DNA from: Conus ventricosus
Taxonomy: Eukaryota; Mollusca; Gastropoda; Neogastropoda; Conidae
Direction of reading: 5' to 3'
Length of the DNA stretch: 64,000 nt
Assembly: GCA_018398815.1 (NCBI GenBank)
Contig: CM031603.1
Coordinates: 824,579 to 888,578 of the forward strand
The notes below the pieces were generated by a model. That model was not told the DNA's origin and did not search any database. It saw only the letters and a list, made by a program, of their open reading frames with translations. Positions 20,852 through 30,883 of this stretch are shown one piece after another. The translations under genes and the position numbers were made by a program. Position 1 is the first letter of the stretch; each line of letters starts with the position of its first letter.

Positions 20852-22121
20852 TTAAACGGCGTGGCCTTTTAGCCTGTTTTCTTCAATGTTTAACTGAGCA
20901 TCACAAACCATAAAAATGTGCATTTTTATTGGACCGTTTCCGTCTGCTTTCTTGTGAATATTTATTTTTATACCATCTTGCCCTATCCTTTCTCCACTTC
21001 CAAACAATCTGTTATCAAATGTGGATCTAAAATCTAGCCACAGCCCATATTTGGATATTAAGTAGTCTTCGAGTCTTACATCATAAAGGCGAAGTTTTTT
21101 ACATACGCGATCAACTGCAGGATCCCTTTGCCTACCTCCAGCAAACAACTTTCTTATTTCATCAAAGTGTTGGTGAGGTAAAAGTCCACGCCCTGAATAC
21201 AACTGATCAGACCTGCCATTTATTGTACAGTCAACCTTCTTAATTTTTGGATTATAAAACGCTTCTGATTCTCTCTGAAAAGGAGTTGTTCCTTCAGTAA
21301 ACAAGAACAAAATTCCTTTTAAAGACTTCAGAGACTGATTTAGATGTATGTTCCAAAGAGTGTCTCGCTTATTTCTATTTCTGTAATGGCGTGTATAACT
21401 CTTTCATAATAAATAACTGTTTTACTTTTTATACTGGGTTAAGATTGTTCTGGCCAGTTCAGGGTTAGTAACAACATCAAACTCAAGAGAGATGTCACTA
21501 ACTGTGTATTTAGCTAAAGGGTCTTCAGACAGAACAACAGAATCGCTAGGATTAAATGTTAGAACATAACTAAGTTTTTCTTTTAGTGCACCTTGGTAAT
21601 ATGGCATATGCGTTTTTAAACAACTCAAAATCTAGAGGGATGCAGAATCTGTTGCCATATGCTTCTGCTACTGTCTCATCTTTAACGTCATTCTTTGCAT
21701 CCTCCGCTTTAAGCCTGTGCTTGAGGCGTTTGGGCTTTGTATTCCCTGATAAACTTTCTCTTTCCTTTCTTTTTTAGGTAGCCATAGATCAGAATAGAGG
21801 GCAAAATGTCTGCCTCGCCTAGTATAAAGACTTCTGTGCCCTCCAGTTTGATTACTATATGATTAACGATAGCCCTGCCTAAATTAGCAACAACAGTAGC
21901 ATTAGGATCTGCCGATTCAATATCTATTTTGATGATAGTTTAGCGGTGCCTGGCATTATAACATCGTCAGCGCCAAGATCGGGGAACTTGACTGTTAAAT
22001 CTTGTCCAGGTTGAACTGTTGATGGAGTATTTACGCTAATTACAGTCTGCCTTATACCTTTCACGCCATGGGGTTCCTTCTCTTTTCTGTATGGATCGAG
22101 GTCGCAACCGTATGAGTTCAT
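20852..22121 (-). CDS. Polinton major capsid protein (double jelly-roll), frameshifted
   Basis: Minus-strand ATG 22,121 in TTTATAAAAATG. Segments in three frames: LTVKFPDLGADDVIMPGTAK (from about 22,010); a middle part (21,630-21,920) with VVANLGRAIVNH; ALKEKLSYVLTFNPSDSVVL (near 21,570) and SDISLEFDVVTNPELART; and the longest block, 21,310-20,852, with LYSGRGLLPHQHFDEIRKLF, YGLWLDFRSTFDNRLFG and PIKMHIFMVCDAQLNIEEN. Total about 420 residues, in the size range of Polinton major capsid proteins, whose N-terminal 'N(L/V)GRA' and 'IPLDFE' landmarks I recognise here. It forms the icosahedral shell. At least four frame changes occur. It diverges from the gene at 22,155 across 33 bp. Confidence 0.75.
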
Positions 22122-22154
22122 TTTTATAAAACAAAAAGAATATAAATAAAAAAT
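22122..22154. promoter_or_regulatory. 33-bp divergent promoter region
   Basis: The whole spacer between the capsid gene start (minus) and the coiled-coil gene start (plus). It reads as A/T with TATAAAA facing left and TATAAATAAAAAAT facing right. Confidence 0.55.
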
Positions 22155-23356
22155 ATGGATGAAGATTTTGACCCGATTGATCCTATTGAAGAAGAAGAAG
22201 ATGAAACAGAACTGGGTCCTTCATTGCAAGAAGAACTAGAAGGAGCAGCAGCAGGTCAAGGAGTAGGGTTAAGCCAAATACGATTGCTAGATAGAATTGA
22301 ATCATTATATAGCCATATGGAGCGAGAGCAGCCAGAAGCGCTTAGAGTTTCAGATTTTTCAACAGATAAAAATAATCATTTGTATGTAAGAACCGGTAAA
22401 GGAAAGAGTGTGCGGCTTACTACAAAGCCGGACCCAACCCAGTTTTTAAGCAGGGCCACAATTCTTAGAGATCTCCCTGTTGTTGACCGAAGGCAATTAA
22501 ACTTTATTGACGATTTAAGGCCTGAGGCTGTTAGTCTTTTACAGAACTTGGGTCAAGAGTTGCCAACACAATCTGAAATACAAAACATACCCCTTGAAGA
22601 ATTAAATCGAACAGCAAATGAACTAATAGCAGAAATTGAAACAAGTTTTAATGAGGAGACGCAGTTAAAAACAATTAACGATTCTCCATTGCCTATGCGT
22701 GACCTCCGGGTCTTAAGGCTGCTTTTACAACAATAAGGGAGCATCTAAATCTCAATCTAGCAGAACTTAATAAGCTAGATAGAAAGATAGAAGCAGAAAA
22801 ATAAACTCGCTGATGCAGATGATAACAATTTAGGGCAAGAGGAAAAGGATAGAATACAGAAGAAAATACAGGATTTAAGGCAAAAAAGGGTAAGCTTTTT
22901 AGAAGCTCTGTCTGCTAACAGAGCGCAGCTAGCATCACAAACAAGTAGAATAAGAGAAACTATAAACAGAATACTTTATGAAAACACTACGCTAGCAGAA
23001 AGAATAAGGACTCTGTTCAGGGAACAGGGGATTACAATAGTTAGTAATATTAACAGCTGTAGGGTTTGCTATCTCTACACTCGTTTATGCTTTAACAGGC
23101 GGTGCACCAACAGGGCCAGTAACACCTCCAACACCTCAGCCTGGTAAAAGTTGGATTAGAAAACAATTGCATCATCTAGCAAACTTATAAAGAAGTTAGC
23201 AGCCAAAGCGCTTGATGCTCTGCCTGGCATAATAGGCAGTGTTGTTAGTTGGGTTTGTCTACTATAGGCAAAGTTGCTGGTTATATGGCTGACCATCTGT
23301 GGACGTTAGGAGTGCTAGCTGCTGGATTAATTTTTAGTGAAATAAAGTATGGCTAA
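22155..23356 (+). CDS. Acidic coiled-coil/membrane Polinton protein, frameshifted
   Basis: ATG 22,155. The N-terminus is very acidic (DEDFDPIDPIEEEEDETELG). The first frame is open for 193 codons, through FLSRATILRDLPVVDRRQLN and DLRVLRLLLQQ. After frame changes (22,735, 22,800, 23,040, 23,160, 23,250) the sequence continues as a long charged coiled coil (22,750-23,010), a membrane segment near 23,045-23,100, a Pro/Thr linker and a second hydrophobic segment LWTLGVLAAGLIF before the TAA at 23,354. About 400 residues. A similar protein is common in Polintons; its role is unassigned, perhaps a large internal or membrane virion protein. Confidence 0.6.
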
Positions 23357-23597
23357 TCCAGTAAAAGTTAAAAACACAACGAGGGCTGTGTTTTCGCTAG
23401 TATGACTGTCAGTGCGAGGTACATTAACAGGTGGAGTGCTTTCTGGGCGTGCTTTCTGGCTGTGGGGCGCTTATAACTGGATCGCTTTCTGGCTGTGGGA
23501 CGCTTTCTTCAGGCTAGGCACTTTTTTAAAATGGATGGAGCAGGCCTTGTGTTTAAGCCTTGATTGTGTCCTAAGTTTTGGTCGTCTCCAGCTATGA
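23349..23597 (+). CDS. Small Trp-rich protein with an in-frame TGA
   Basis: ATG 23,349 overlaps the last 8 bases of the preceding gene. The frame runs 18 codons to a TGA at 23,403, then stays open with GRAFWLWGAYNWIAFWLWD and FFRLGTFLKWMEQ. Two near-repeats of GCTTTCTGGCTGTGGG-like DNA encode the Trp-rich 'AFWLW' units. Such aromatic amphipathic peptides are often membrane-active. The TGA may be a sequence error, a real break, or evidence that only the first short peptide is made. The 3' end overlaps the minus-strand gene ending at 23,509. I do not recognise the family. Confidence 0.4.
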
Positions 23598-24565
23598 GGA
23601 TTTCATTGTTATAATTCTGTATCATGCCAATCTGTAGTCTAAGGTCAGAGGGTAGCATGTATAATCCATGGCCTACAACAAAGTCAACCTTTGACCTAGC
23701 ATGTGCAAGAACGTCTTGATACCTTTGTATGCTGGCAGGCAAATCAAAAGCAGAGTTAATAGCATCTTCTAAATTGGCTAGAAATTGTTTTCTGGCGTCA
23801 AAGCCTGTAGACTGATCTAGTATGCTAGACTTTGTGCTTGTGCTCCTAATAGACACCAAACATATGTCCGTATGGAGTCATTGAGTCTTTGCACTCCTGG
23901 CATTGTTAGGCCTTTACTTTCATCTAAGATAAATGTTGCCCAAGCATTAGGGCGTTTTTGTTCTATTGACATCAATCGAACTTGTTTGTCTGGTTGAAAA
24001 GAGGTGTGGCCAGGCCAGTAGTCATAATTATATTCTCTTTTTGCACCCCACAATACAATGTACCCATCCCATGATTGCGGTCTAACTTTGTCTAAAGTCA
24101 GTTGAAGGATTAATGTTAAATTCGTTGCAAATTTTTCATATGCATTATTGTCCATTGGGCTTTTAAATGGATTAAACGCATTGTCGTTAGGGAGGACTAC
24201 TTGTAGTTCAGTTAGTATTCGCCTGTATTGGTAATAAACATGAAAGTTATATACTGCCCTTACTAAAAGATTAGGATGGTTTAAATGGTTTGCATATGAA
24301 ACACCACAGCCAGTAGTTGCGCAGTAAATGGCAAAATTTAAACTGATTCTGGTAAAACGTCATAGGACGGGATGACCATGCTGATGGCACTCTATCATTC
24401 TTTATTGGCGGATTTGAATATTTAGTTAGTGGGATTACAAGTCTAACTTGGAAGCCATTAATATTCATCTACTGCAATGGTTAGATTGCTGAAGTCTAAC
24501 GATTTAGGATTATAAAACGCTCCTACATTGTAAGTAGCACTTTCGTTATATTTAAAAGGTTCCAT
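23509..24565 (-). CDS. Conserved Polinton protein of unassigned role, frameshifted
   Basis: Minus-strand ATG 24,565 lies in AATTTAAAAATGG. Segments: an N-terminal SATYNVGAFYNPKSLDFSN; VRLVIPLTKYSNPP (24,271-24,468 block); a middle block in other frames (24,165-24,290); DGYIVLWGAKREYNYDYWPG in the 23,817-24,155 block; and LDQSTGFDARKQFLANLEDA with RSKVDFVVGHGLYMLPSDLR in 23,509-23,859. Total about 350 residues with three or more frame changes. The 'YARSK(V)DFxxGxGLYM.PSD' region recurs in Polinton proteins of other invertebrates, but I cannot assign a function. It could be a second capsid component, given its mirror position to the penton candidate. Confidence 0.6.
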
Positions 24566-24599
24566 TTTTAAATTAGTTTTTTAAACAGTTATAAAAAAG
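24566..24599. promoter_or_regulatory. 34-bp divergent promoter region
   Basis: The spacer between start codons at 24,565 (minus) and 24,600 (plus): A/T-only apart from a G and a C, with TTTAAAA toward the left gene and TTATAAAAAAG toward the right gene. Confidence 0.55.
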
Positions 24600-25340
24600 A
24601 TGTACATCTATATAACCAAGCAAAACGAGCGTGTGTTCTTTACATACCCAATTGACAATAGGCGTGGGAGTTGTAGGATTGCCCTTAAAGAAATTGGCTT
24701 TAAAGTTATGTGGGTTAACATATCTGAAGGGGTTCAAAATAACTGGATTAATGTTAATGACGAGCTAGGCAATCAAGTAAGTCATATAACAATACCTGAT
24801 GGTTATTACAACTTTTGTTCTTTAAAAGAGGTGCTTAGTGAATTTGGTATACTGCTGAGAATTAACGAAGCAAACCTCAGAATTACTATACATTTCCCAC
24901 TAGAAGAAAGAAGAGAGTACACTTTACCTAAAGGGCTAGCTAAAATCTTAGGCTTTCACAGCAGCGATAAATCTTATAGATTTAGTACAAGAGAAGGCGT
25001 TTATCAATTTGAAAGTAATAAACCTTCTGATTTTCTTGTGAATCCAATTTTGTATGTCCATTTACAACAGTTAAAAACAAATACTAACTTATTTAACGGA
25101 TACCCATCTACTGTTCTACGAGCACTGCCGTCAATTAAGGCGGGGTTTTGCGATTATCAGCTATATACATTTGGTGGAGACAGTGAATTTAAAGAATTAA
25201 TTGAGGGATCTATAAATTCATTAGATGTAAAAATAACTAACCAAGACGGAAAGCCAGTTGATTGTTCTAATTTATTAATAGTGCTTGAGGTAGAGGAGCA
25301 TATTAGAAAATTAGTAAGGACTCAGTCACGCGGGCGTTAA
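24600..25340 (+). CDS. Candidate minor capsid (penton) protein (246 aa)
   Basis: Uninterrupted from ATG 24,600 (TATAAAAAAG leader). The protein is beta-rich and has SHITIPDGYYNFCSLKEVL, LPKGLAKILGFHSSDKSY, and a C-terminal strand pair NSLDVKITNQDGKPVDCSNL LIVLEVEE (split by my spacing). The 'IPDGYY..L..vL', 'LA..LGF' and C-terminal 'D-G-(K/R)-P' layout matches the single jelly-roll minor capsid proteins described for Polintons, and the length is right. It is the longest intact gene in the element and the last before the right inverted repeat. The penton assignment is by pattern only; a fibre-like or other structural protein is possible. Confidence 0.55.
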   Translation: MYIYITKQNERVFFTYPIDNRRGSCRIALKEIGFKVMWVNISEGVQNNWINVNDELGNQVSHITIPDGYYNFCSLKEVLSEFGILLRINEANLRITIHFPLEERREYTLPKGLAKILGFHSSDKSYRFSTREGVYQFESNKPSDFLVNPILYVHLQQLKTNTNLFNGYPSTVLRALPSIKAGFCDYQLYTFGGDSEFKELIEGSINSLDVKITNQDGKPVDCSNLLIVLEVEEHIRKLVRTQSRGR

Positions 25341-25430
25341 TAGCATTGGAAGTAGTATAGCTAAACAATTCATTTTTAATGTACTAATTACGCCAATTTT
25401 AGAGGTTTTTGCGTGTTAATTTTGTTTGTG

Positions 25431-25549
25431 AAACAGGTGTTAAATTTGGTTAAAAGTGACATGAGATGGATGTGATTTGTATGTGAAAAGTGGTGTTTTC
25501 GGGCAAAATAACGATAGGGTGAGCTTGAACGAAGATATTTACATTCTCT
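25431..25549 (-). repeat. Polinton right terminal inverted repeat
   Basis: 119 bp, reverse complement of 9,286-9,403 with one extra base and no substitutions. Confidence 0.95.
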
Positions 25550-25554
25550 GCTGC
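25550..25554. other. Target-site duplication, right copy (GCTGC)
   Basis: Matches 9,281-9,285. Confidence 0.85.
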
Positions 25555-25619
25555 CCATACAAGAAGCAGTCACCATTGAGGTTGATTTTGATTGGCATGT
25601 GCTCCCTGTCTGCTCATGT

Positions 25620-26515
25620 TTCACATATGCCTGTGTGTTTGCCATAGTTTGCACTGACCAGTACATGGATTAGCCTGTGTTGTTTGCCATAGTTTGCCAA
25701 TGACAGTACCATAGATTGCCTGTGTGTTTTGCCATAGTTTGCCACTGACAGTTCCATGGGATAGCACCTGTGTATTGCCACTGACAGTACACATGGATTG
25801 TCCTGTGTGTTTGCCATAGTTTCGCCACTGACAGTACCATGGATTGCTGGGTGTTTGGCCAAGTTTGCCACCTGAGTGCACCATGGATTGCCTGTGTGTT
25901 TGCCAGTAGTTTGCCTAACTGACAGCACCCTGGATGGCCTGGGTGCTTTGCCATAGTCTTGACACTGACAGTACCATGGATTGCCTGTGTGTTTGCATAG
26001 TTTGCACTGGACAGCACCATAGATTGCCTCGTGTGTTTGCCATAGTTTGGCCCTGAGGCACCAAGATTGCCTGTGTGTTTGCATAGTTTGCCACTGACAG
26101 TTACCATGGAATTGCCTGTGAGTTTGCCATAGTTTGCCGCTGACAGTTTGTCATAAGTTGCAGCTGACAGTGTCATGGATTGACAGTCTGTTTTGCCATT
26201 GTTCGCCAGTGAGAGTTTGCCATAGTTTGTCGCGACAGTTTGCTTAATTTCTTCACTGACAGTGTCACAGTGCGCCTGTCTGTTTGCCATAGTTGCCGCT
26301 GACAGTTTGCACATAGCTAAACGCCTACGAGACAGTGTTCACAGACTGCCTGTCTGTTTGCCATCGTTTGCCGCTGACAGTTTGGCCATAGATAACCGCT
26401 AAGAGTGTCTAAGTGTCAAGTGTCAAGCACACACAGGGTACAGACTGCCTGTCTGTTTGCCATAGTTTGCCGCTGCAGTTTGCCATAGGTTTGCCGCTGG
26501 GACAGTTTTAACTAG
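25620..26515. repeat. 43-bp minisatellite, about 20 copies, diverged
   Basis: Unit around GCCATAGTTTGCCACTGACA plus GTACCATGGATTGCCTGTGT. Copies to the right are more diverged. Long minus-strand frames within it are repeat artefacts. Confidence 0.9.
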
Positions 26516-27300
26516 CTAACCGCTAAGAGTGTCTAAATGTCAAGTGTGAAGCACCACACAGGGGGGGGGTTTGGTTGAACCCACAAGGCAAAGGCCAGTG
26601 AGACACGGAGGCGCCCTCGCTAATAGCAATAACCCCAGGTTATTTAATAAAAGAAGCAGTGTGCAGCAATGAACAGTACAGTGCCAGCAATGTTTGGAGG
26701 CCTGTAGACAGGAAATTGGGACGTGATGAAGGTGAATGGTTAGGAAAACAAAGAATGGACACTGTTCCTGGCCCCTCTTGGTGTCGCAGACTGTTCACAA
26801 TACAGATCACTATACACATTCTCATCCCTCTGCTGGCATAGAGTAACGAAAGCGAAGCAGTGATCTTGGAATAGACGAAAAGGCGACCGTCATTCAAACT
26901 GTTTGAACGTAAGCCTGCATCGGATAGCGGCGTGCCACCTCGCACGCTGCACTGGCACGACGGGACCCTGATTGGTTTGATGTGAAAACAAAAAATACCA
27001 GCCAATCGAGAACACTGGGAACGTTAATTTCATGATTTCATGACAATTTCTTTTTTTTAATCAAATGACTCCCAATCGACTTCCAGGGATGTGTGTTTTC
27101 CAATTCCTCTCCATAACTTGTTACCAGGTTCCTTTGTATTTGGCATCTCAGGGAATCAACGAAATACGCAGGTATGTGAAACAAAGAAATATGCTGGCAA
27201 TCAACCATTTTAGTATTATGATGAGTTGTTATGCAAAAATTTGTTCGTTTGTTTGCTTTTTTTGAATGGGGGAAAAGGAGGGGCATTGAAGGCGGGCGTT
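26516..27300. other. Unassigned unique-looking DNA
   Basis: About 780 bp. No domain recognised in either strand. A GC-richer patch at 26,880-26,960 could hold an exon, but no splice-bounded frame is convincing. Confidence 0.4.
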
Positions 27301-27309
27301 GAAGGAGTT

Positions 27310-27395
27310 TCCTTTTTTTTTTTTTATTGGGGGGGGGGGGTGGAACAGTGAGTGGTAGTGGAGTGGGCGGGCGGTGGGGGGGGGGGGGGGGGAGG
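27310..27395. repeat. Poly-T / poly-G tracts
   Basis: T-run (27,311-27,325), G-run (27,330-27,340) and a longer G-run near 27,376-27,392. Confidence 0.9.
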
Positions 27396-27449
27396 AGGAA
27401 GGCGTCTCAAGCATAAAAATAAAGTACGTCTTACGGCGATGGAAATTCC

Positions 27450-27690
27450 TGGACTCGTATCCATGTGGACAGACTGCATTTGCAGGCCTTTGGACTGTAT
27501 TGGAGTTTTGACTGGTGTGTGGACAGATGCATTAGTGGTGCTTTGAATGATGTGGACCAGATGCATTAGCGGTGGCTTTGAATGTGTGGACAGATTGCAT
27601 TGGTGGTGCTATATGGATAGTTGCATGAGGGTTTTGTCAATGATGTGGATCAGATGCCTTGGGGGTGCTTTGATGGGTGTGAACAGATGC
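27450..27690. repeat. Degenerate minisatellite around GTGGACAGATGCATT
   Basis: About five diverged copies of a unit with TGTGGACAGATGCATTAGTG and GTGCTTTGAATG at spacing of 40-60 bp. Confidence 0.7.
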
Positions 27691-27699
27691 GTTACGCAA

Positions 27700-28560
27700 A
27701 TTTTGATTGGTAAGGTAATAGGATATCGGTATCATGATAATGATGATGTTGACATGATGGAGGCTAAAAGTCAAGCCGAGAAAGCCAGAGACAGAGACAG
27801 CATGATCCTCGTGGTGTGTCCAGTATGGTTGACCATATTCAGTCAGAGCTTGCACAAACTTCAGTGACAACATTTCATTCAGACATCAGAAGGTACAACA
27901 GCCTAGCGTTTCTTTACAAGCTGTGTGCGATCATTCCAACAACTGTAGAAAACGAGCCATTGTTGACACCCCACTGACCTGGAACGTCACTTTCAAAGCT
28001 GACCGGCCACTGTGAGAGTCAGACGACGTTCAAGGAGCCGCCATGACATTTCCAGTGGTTGGTGGGTGACAGACCAGGTTCAAAAACCTCCGTTGATCAC
28101 TAAGTATGGTCGGCGGGCGGGCGGCAACTGCTACGCAACAACCAGCACACCCACTAAACAGCCTCGCCATTTTCACGCGGCAGAGTTCGTGTCAGAAAGA
28201 GCAGGAACGATGCTCTGGTCGTGTGTTCGTTCGTGAAATGACAGGTGCTTCCACTCTCGCCTCTTCTCCTCTCTCGTCTCTCTCTGAGGTCCCTCTGATC
28301 GTTGTGCTATCGCTGACCTACTTGGCCAACACGCGGCAAAAGTGGGAGGGATCTGCGTTGTACGTGGGAGAGAACACTGAGGGGATTTCTGTGAGGGTTG
28401 CGCTGGAGTGCTCTCATTTTGTATCTCTGTGTACCAGATGTCAAAGCAAACAAGCGAGGTGAGAAGTGTCCTACGTACTATATTTGCTTGAATGCACGAT
28501 GCCGTTTAATATGTGTGCCAGGTGGTAGATTTAGCTTTGCGTCGACTTTTCGCCCCCTGG
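27700..28560. other. Unassigned DNA
   Basis: No family recognised. Short frames near 28,012-28,236 and 28,106-28,462 have no visible domain and no clear splice context. Confidence 0.35.
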
Positions 28561-28574
28561 GTTATTTTGGCTTC

Positions 28575-28620
28575 AGAGAGAGAGAGGACCGAGAGAGAGA
28601 GAGAGAGAGAGGAGGAGAGA
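28575..28620. repeat. (GA)n microsatellite
   Basis: Short GA tracts with interruptions. Confidence 0.85.
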
Positions 28621-28841
28621 CGACCAGACAGAAGACAGAGACAAAGACGACCAGAAAGACAGGGGAGAATGGCAATGGAAAGTATGTTATGTTTGGCCAC
28701 AGGCCATAAAAGTAGTGGGTTCATACATATCTATACAAACGATAAAACTGCAGAGTCGAGGAAATGTAAACATCATAACATGTCGTAGTTACTGTGCGCC
28801 ATCCGTTCAGTAAAAATGTCCGTCCCTTAAAGCTTATAAAG

Positions 28842-28888
28842 AGAGAGAGGAGAGAGAGAAGAGAAGAGGAGAGAGAGAGAGAGAGAGT
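28842..28888. repeat. (GA)n microsatellite
   Basis: About 45 bp of interrupted GA. Confidence 0.85.
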
Positions 28889-29069
28889 GCTGTGTGTGTG
28901 GGTGTATTGTTTTAATGTAAGCCACAGGCCCATACAAATGGTGCATGAGTTTATACACTTTCATATACAAAAAATAAATTGCAGGAGTATAAGAGAGAAA
29001 CATCACTTAAATTGTAAGAGTTATGGTACTTCATCAGTTCAGTGGAATATGTCATCTCTTATAAGCTTT

Positions 29070-29158
29070 ACACACACACACACACACCACACACACACAA
29101 CACCCACACACACACACACACACACGCTCGCGCGCGCACAGAGATAGAGAGGGTGGGA
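29070..29158. repeat. (CA)n then (CG)/(GA) microsatellite
   Basis: CA run ending in CGCGCG and GAGA. Confidence 0.9.
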
Positions 29159-29465
29159 GAGAGACAGACTGACAGCAGAGTTGGTACTTTGAATTTACTT
29201 AGTTGTTTTTTTGATGAATGTACAGCACACAAACATATTTGATTAATGTGCGAGCGATATACATTTTTCATTGCTTGTGTGGAATCGTTTATATCGCCGT
29301 TTTTAATCATGGAAAATAACTGTATAGAAGTTCCGTCATTTTCATTTGACCGTTTAAGCACATTATGCCACTCTTTGTTCTTACATCCAACATTGTAGGT
29401 TATTTTCTCCTTTCCATTGCGCTCGTCCTCTCCTCCTCCTCCCCTCCCTCCCCTCTTCTCTATCC
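29159..29465. other. Unassigned A/T-rich DNA
   Basis: No gene or repeat seen. Confidence 0.4.
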
Positions 29466-29775
29466 ACATTTTTTTTTATTCTCACTCAACATATCTTGTC
29501 CTATCCCACATTTTCTTCTTCTCACTCTACATATATCGTTCCCATCACAATTTTTCATCACTCTACTATATTGTCCATACCACCATTTTTTTTTTCTTCT
29601 CACTCTAATATATCTCGTTCCCATCCCACCATCTTTTTCCTCCCTCTAAATATACTTGTCCATATCCACATTTTTTCCTTCTCACTCTACATATCTCGTT
29701 CCTATCTACCATTTTTTCCTCCCACGTAGATATCTCGCCCATATCCACCGTTTTTTTCTTCTCACTCTACAAATA
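29466..29775. repeat. Pyrimidine-rich minisatellite, about 6 copies
   Basis: Units of about 50-55 bp with CTTCTCACTCTACATATCTC and GTTCCCATCCACCATTTTTT. Almost purely pyrimidine on the plus strand. Confidence 0.8.
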
Positions 29776-29924
29776 GATTGTGAAATAGGGTACGGGGGCG
29801 GGGCTAGCAAGGCTCACTGTTATTCTGTTTATGATTAATGAATGTTGATTGCTTGTATGATGGACACTTTCTGATGCTCCTGCTAGTGATTTGGCCCCAG
29901 TGATGTGCTAATTGTTATGCCTTC

Positions 29925-30195
29925 GTGTGTCCGACCCTCGCCTTCCTTGTCCCTCGGTCACACAGTCCACCAGGTCTGTGATGCTGCATGTGATGAACAC
30001 TATTACAGTTGTCTCCCCTCTTCCCTGGTACACAGTCCACCAGTCTGTCGGATGCTTACTGGCAGTGAATGAACACTATACCAGTTGTCTCCCCTCTGTC
30101 CCTGGTCCACACAGTCCACAGGTCTGTGGGGTGCTGCAGTGATAGCACTGCCCATTGTCTCCCTCTGTCAGAGGTTCACACAGTGAGTGATAGAG
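29925..30195. repeat. 75-bp minisatellite, 3-4 copies
   Basis: Units share CACAGTCCACCAGTCTGT and TTGTCTCCCCTCTGTCCCTG. Confidence 0.8.
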
Positions 30196-30204
30196 TAGAG
30201 TGAG

Positions 30205-30343
30205 TGGTGTGTGTGTGTGTCGTGTGTGTGTGTGTGTGTTTGGTGTGTGTTGTGTGTGTGTGTGTGTGTTGTTGTTGTTGTTGTTCTTCAGTTTAAGTTC
30301 CTTCCACTAGAAGTGATTCAGACAACGCGCGCGCGCGCGTGCG

Positions 30344-30382
<39 letters not shown>

Positions 30383-30428
30383 GTGTGTGTGTGTGTGTGT
30401 GTGGTGTCAGTGTGTGTGATGTGTGTGA
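30205..30428. repeat. (GT)n microsatellites with (CG)n core
   Basis: GT runs at 30,207-30,270 and 30,342-30,420, with a GTT run and a CGCGCGCG stretch at about 30,327-30,340. Confidence 0.92.
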
Positions 30429-30439
30429 TGCTGTGTAGA

Positions 30440-30662
30440 GTGTAGTAGTAGTAGCAGCCAGCAGCAAGCAGCATTAGTAGTAGTAGTAGCTGTAGCTAGA
30501 GGAGTAAGAGAAAAAAAGAGTTAGTAGTAGTAGTAGTAGTAGTGGTGGTGCGTGGTGGTGGTGGGTTTGAGTGGTGGTGGTTAGGTGGTAATAAGTAGTA
30601 GTAGTAGTAGTAGTAGTGTAGTAGAAGTGTAGTGTAGTAGTAGTTGTTGTTGTTGTAGTCAG
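30440..30662. repeat. (TAG)n / (GTG)n trinucleotide repeat
   Basis: TAGTAG runs with GTGGTGG interruptions; all minus-strand Thr/Tyr-rich frames derive from it. Confidence 0.92.
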
Positions 30663-30756
30663 CCGTAAACCGTACAGGGTAGTAGTTGTTGTATTGCCGC
30701 ATGCATGTTGGTTAATTGACATGTTCGCACAATCAAAATCAAATTTACAAGAATAG

Positions 30757-30800
30757 ACGAGAGAGAGAGAGAGAGAGAGAGAGGAGGAGAGAGAGGACCC
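30757..30800. repeat. (GA)n microsatellite
   Basis: GA tract with short interruptions. Confidence 0.85.
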
Positions 30801-30883
30801 TGGAGAGAGCGAGCGAGAGGAGAGAGATGGAAATGGAAATGGAAACTGGTTTATTCAGGTTAGGCCGCACAGCCCCTACTGAA

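Larger units (their letters stand above)
9286..25549. mobile_element. Complete Polinton/Maverick element, 16,264 bp
   Basis: Bounded by near-identical inverted repeats that start 5'-AGAGAATG and end CATTCTCT-3', with a GCTGC duplication outside. The AG...CT ends, the 16-kb size and the gene set (family B DNA polymerase, retroviral-type integrase, packaging ATPase, major capsid protein) define a Polinton, now regarded as an endogenous virus-like element. Gene order from the left: unknown early-type gene, a small tandem gene family, PolB, then a minus-strand pair, small membrane genes, integrase, a long minus-strand block ending in the capsid gene, a coiled-coil gene, another minus-strand gene, and a candidate penton gene. 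No cysteine protease gene was seen. Confidence 0.95.
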
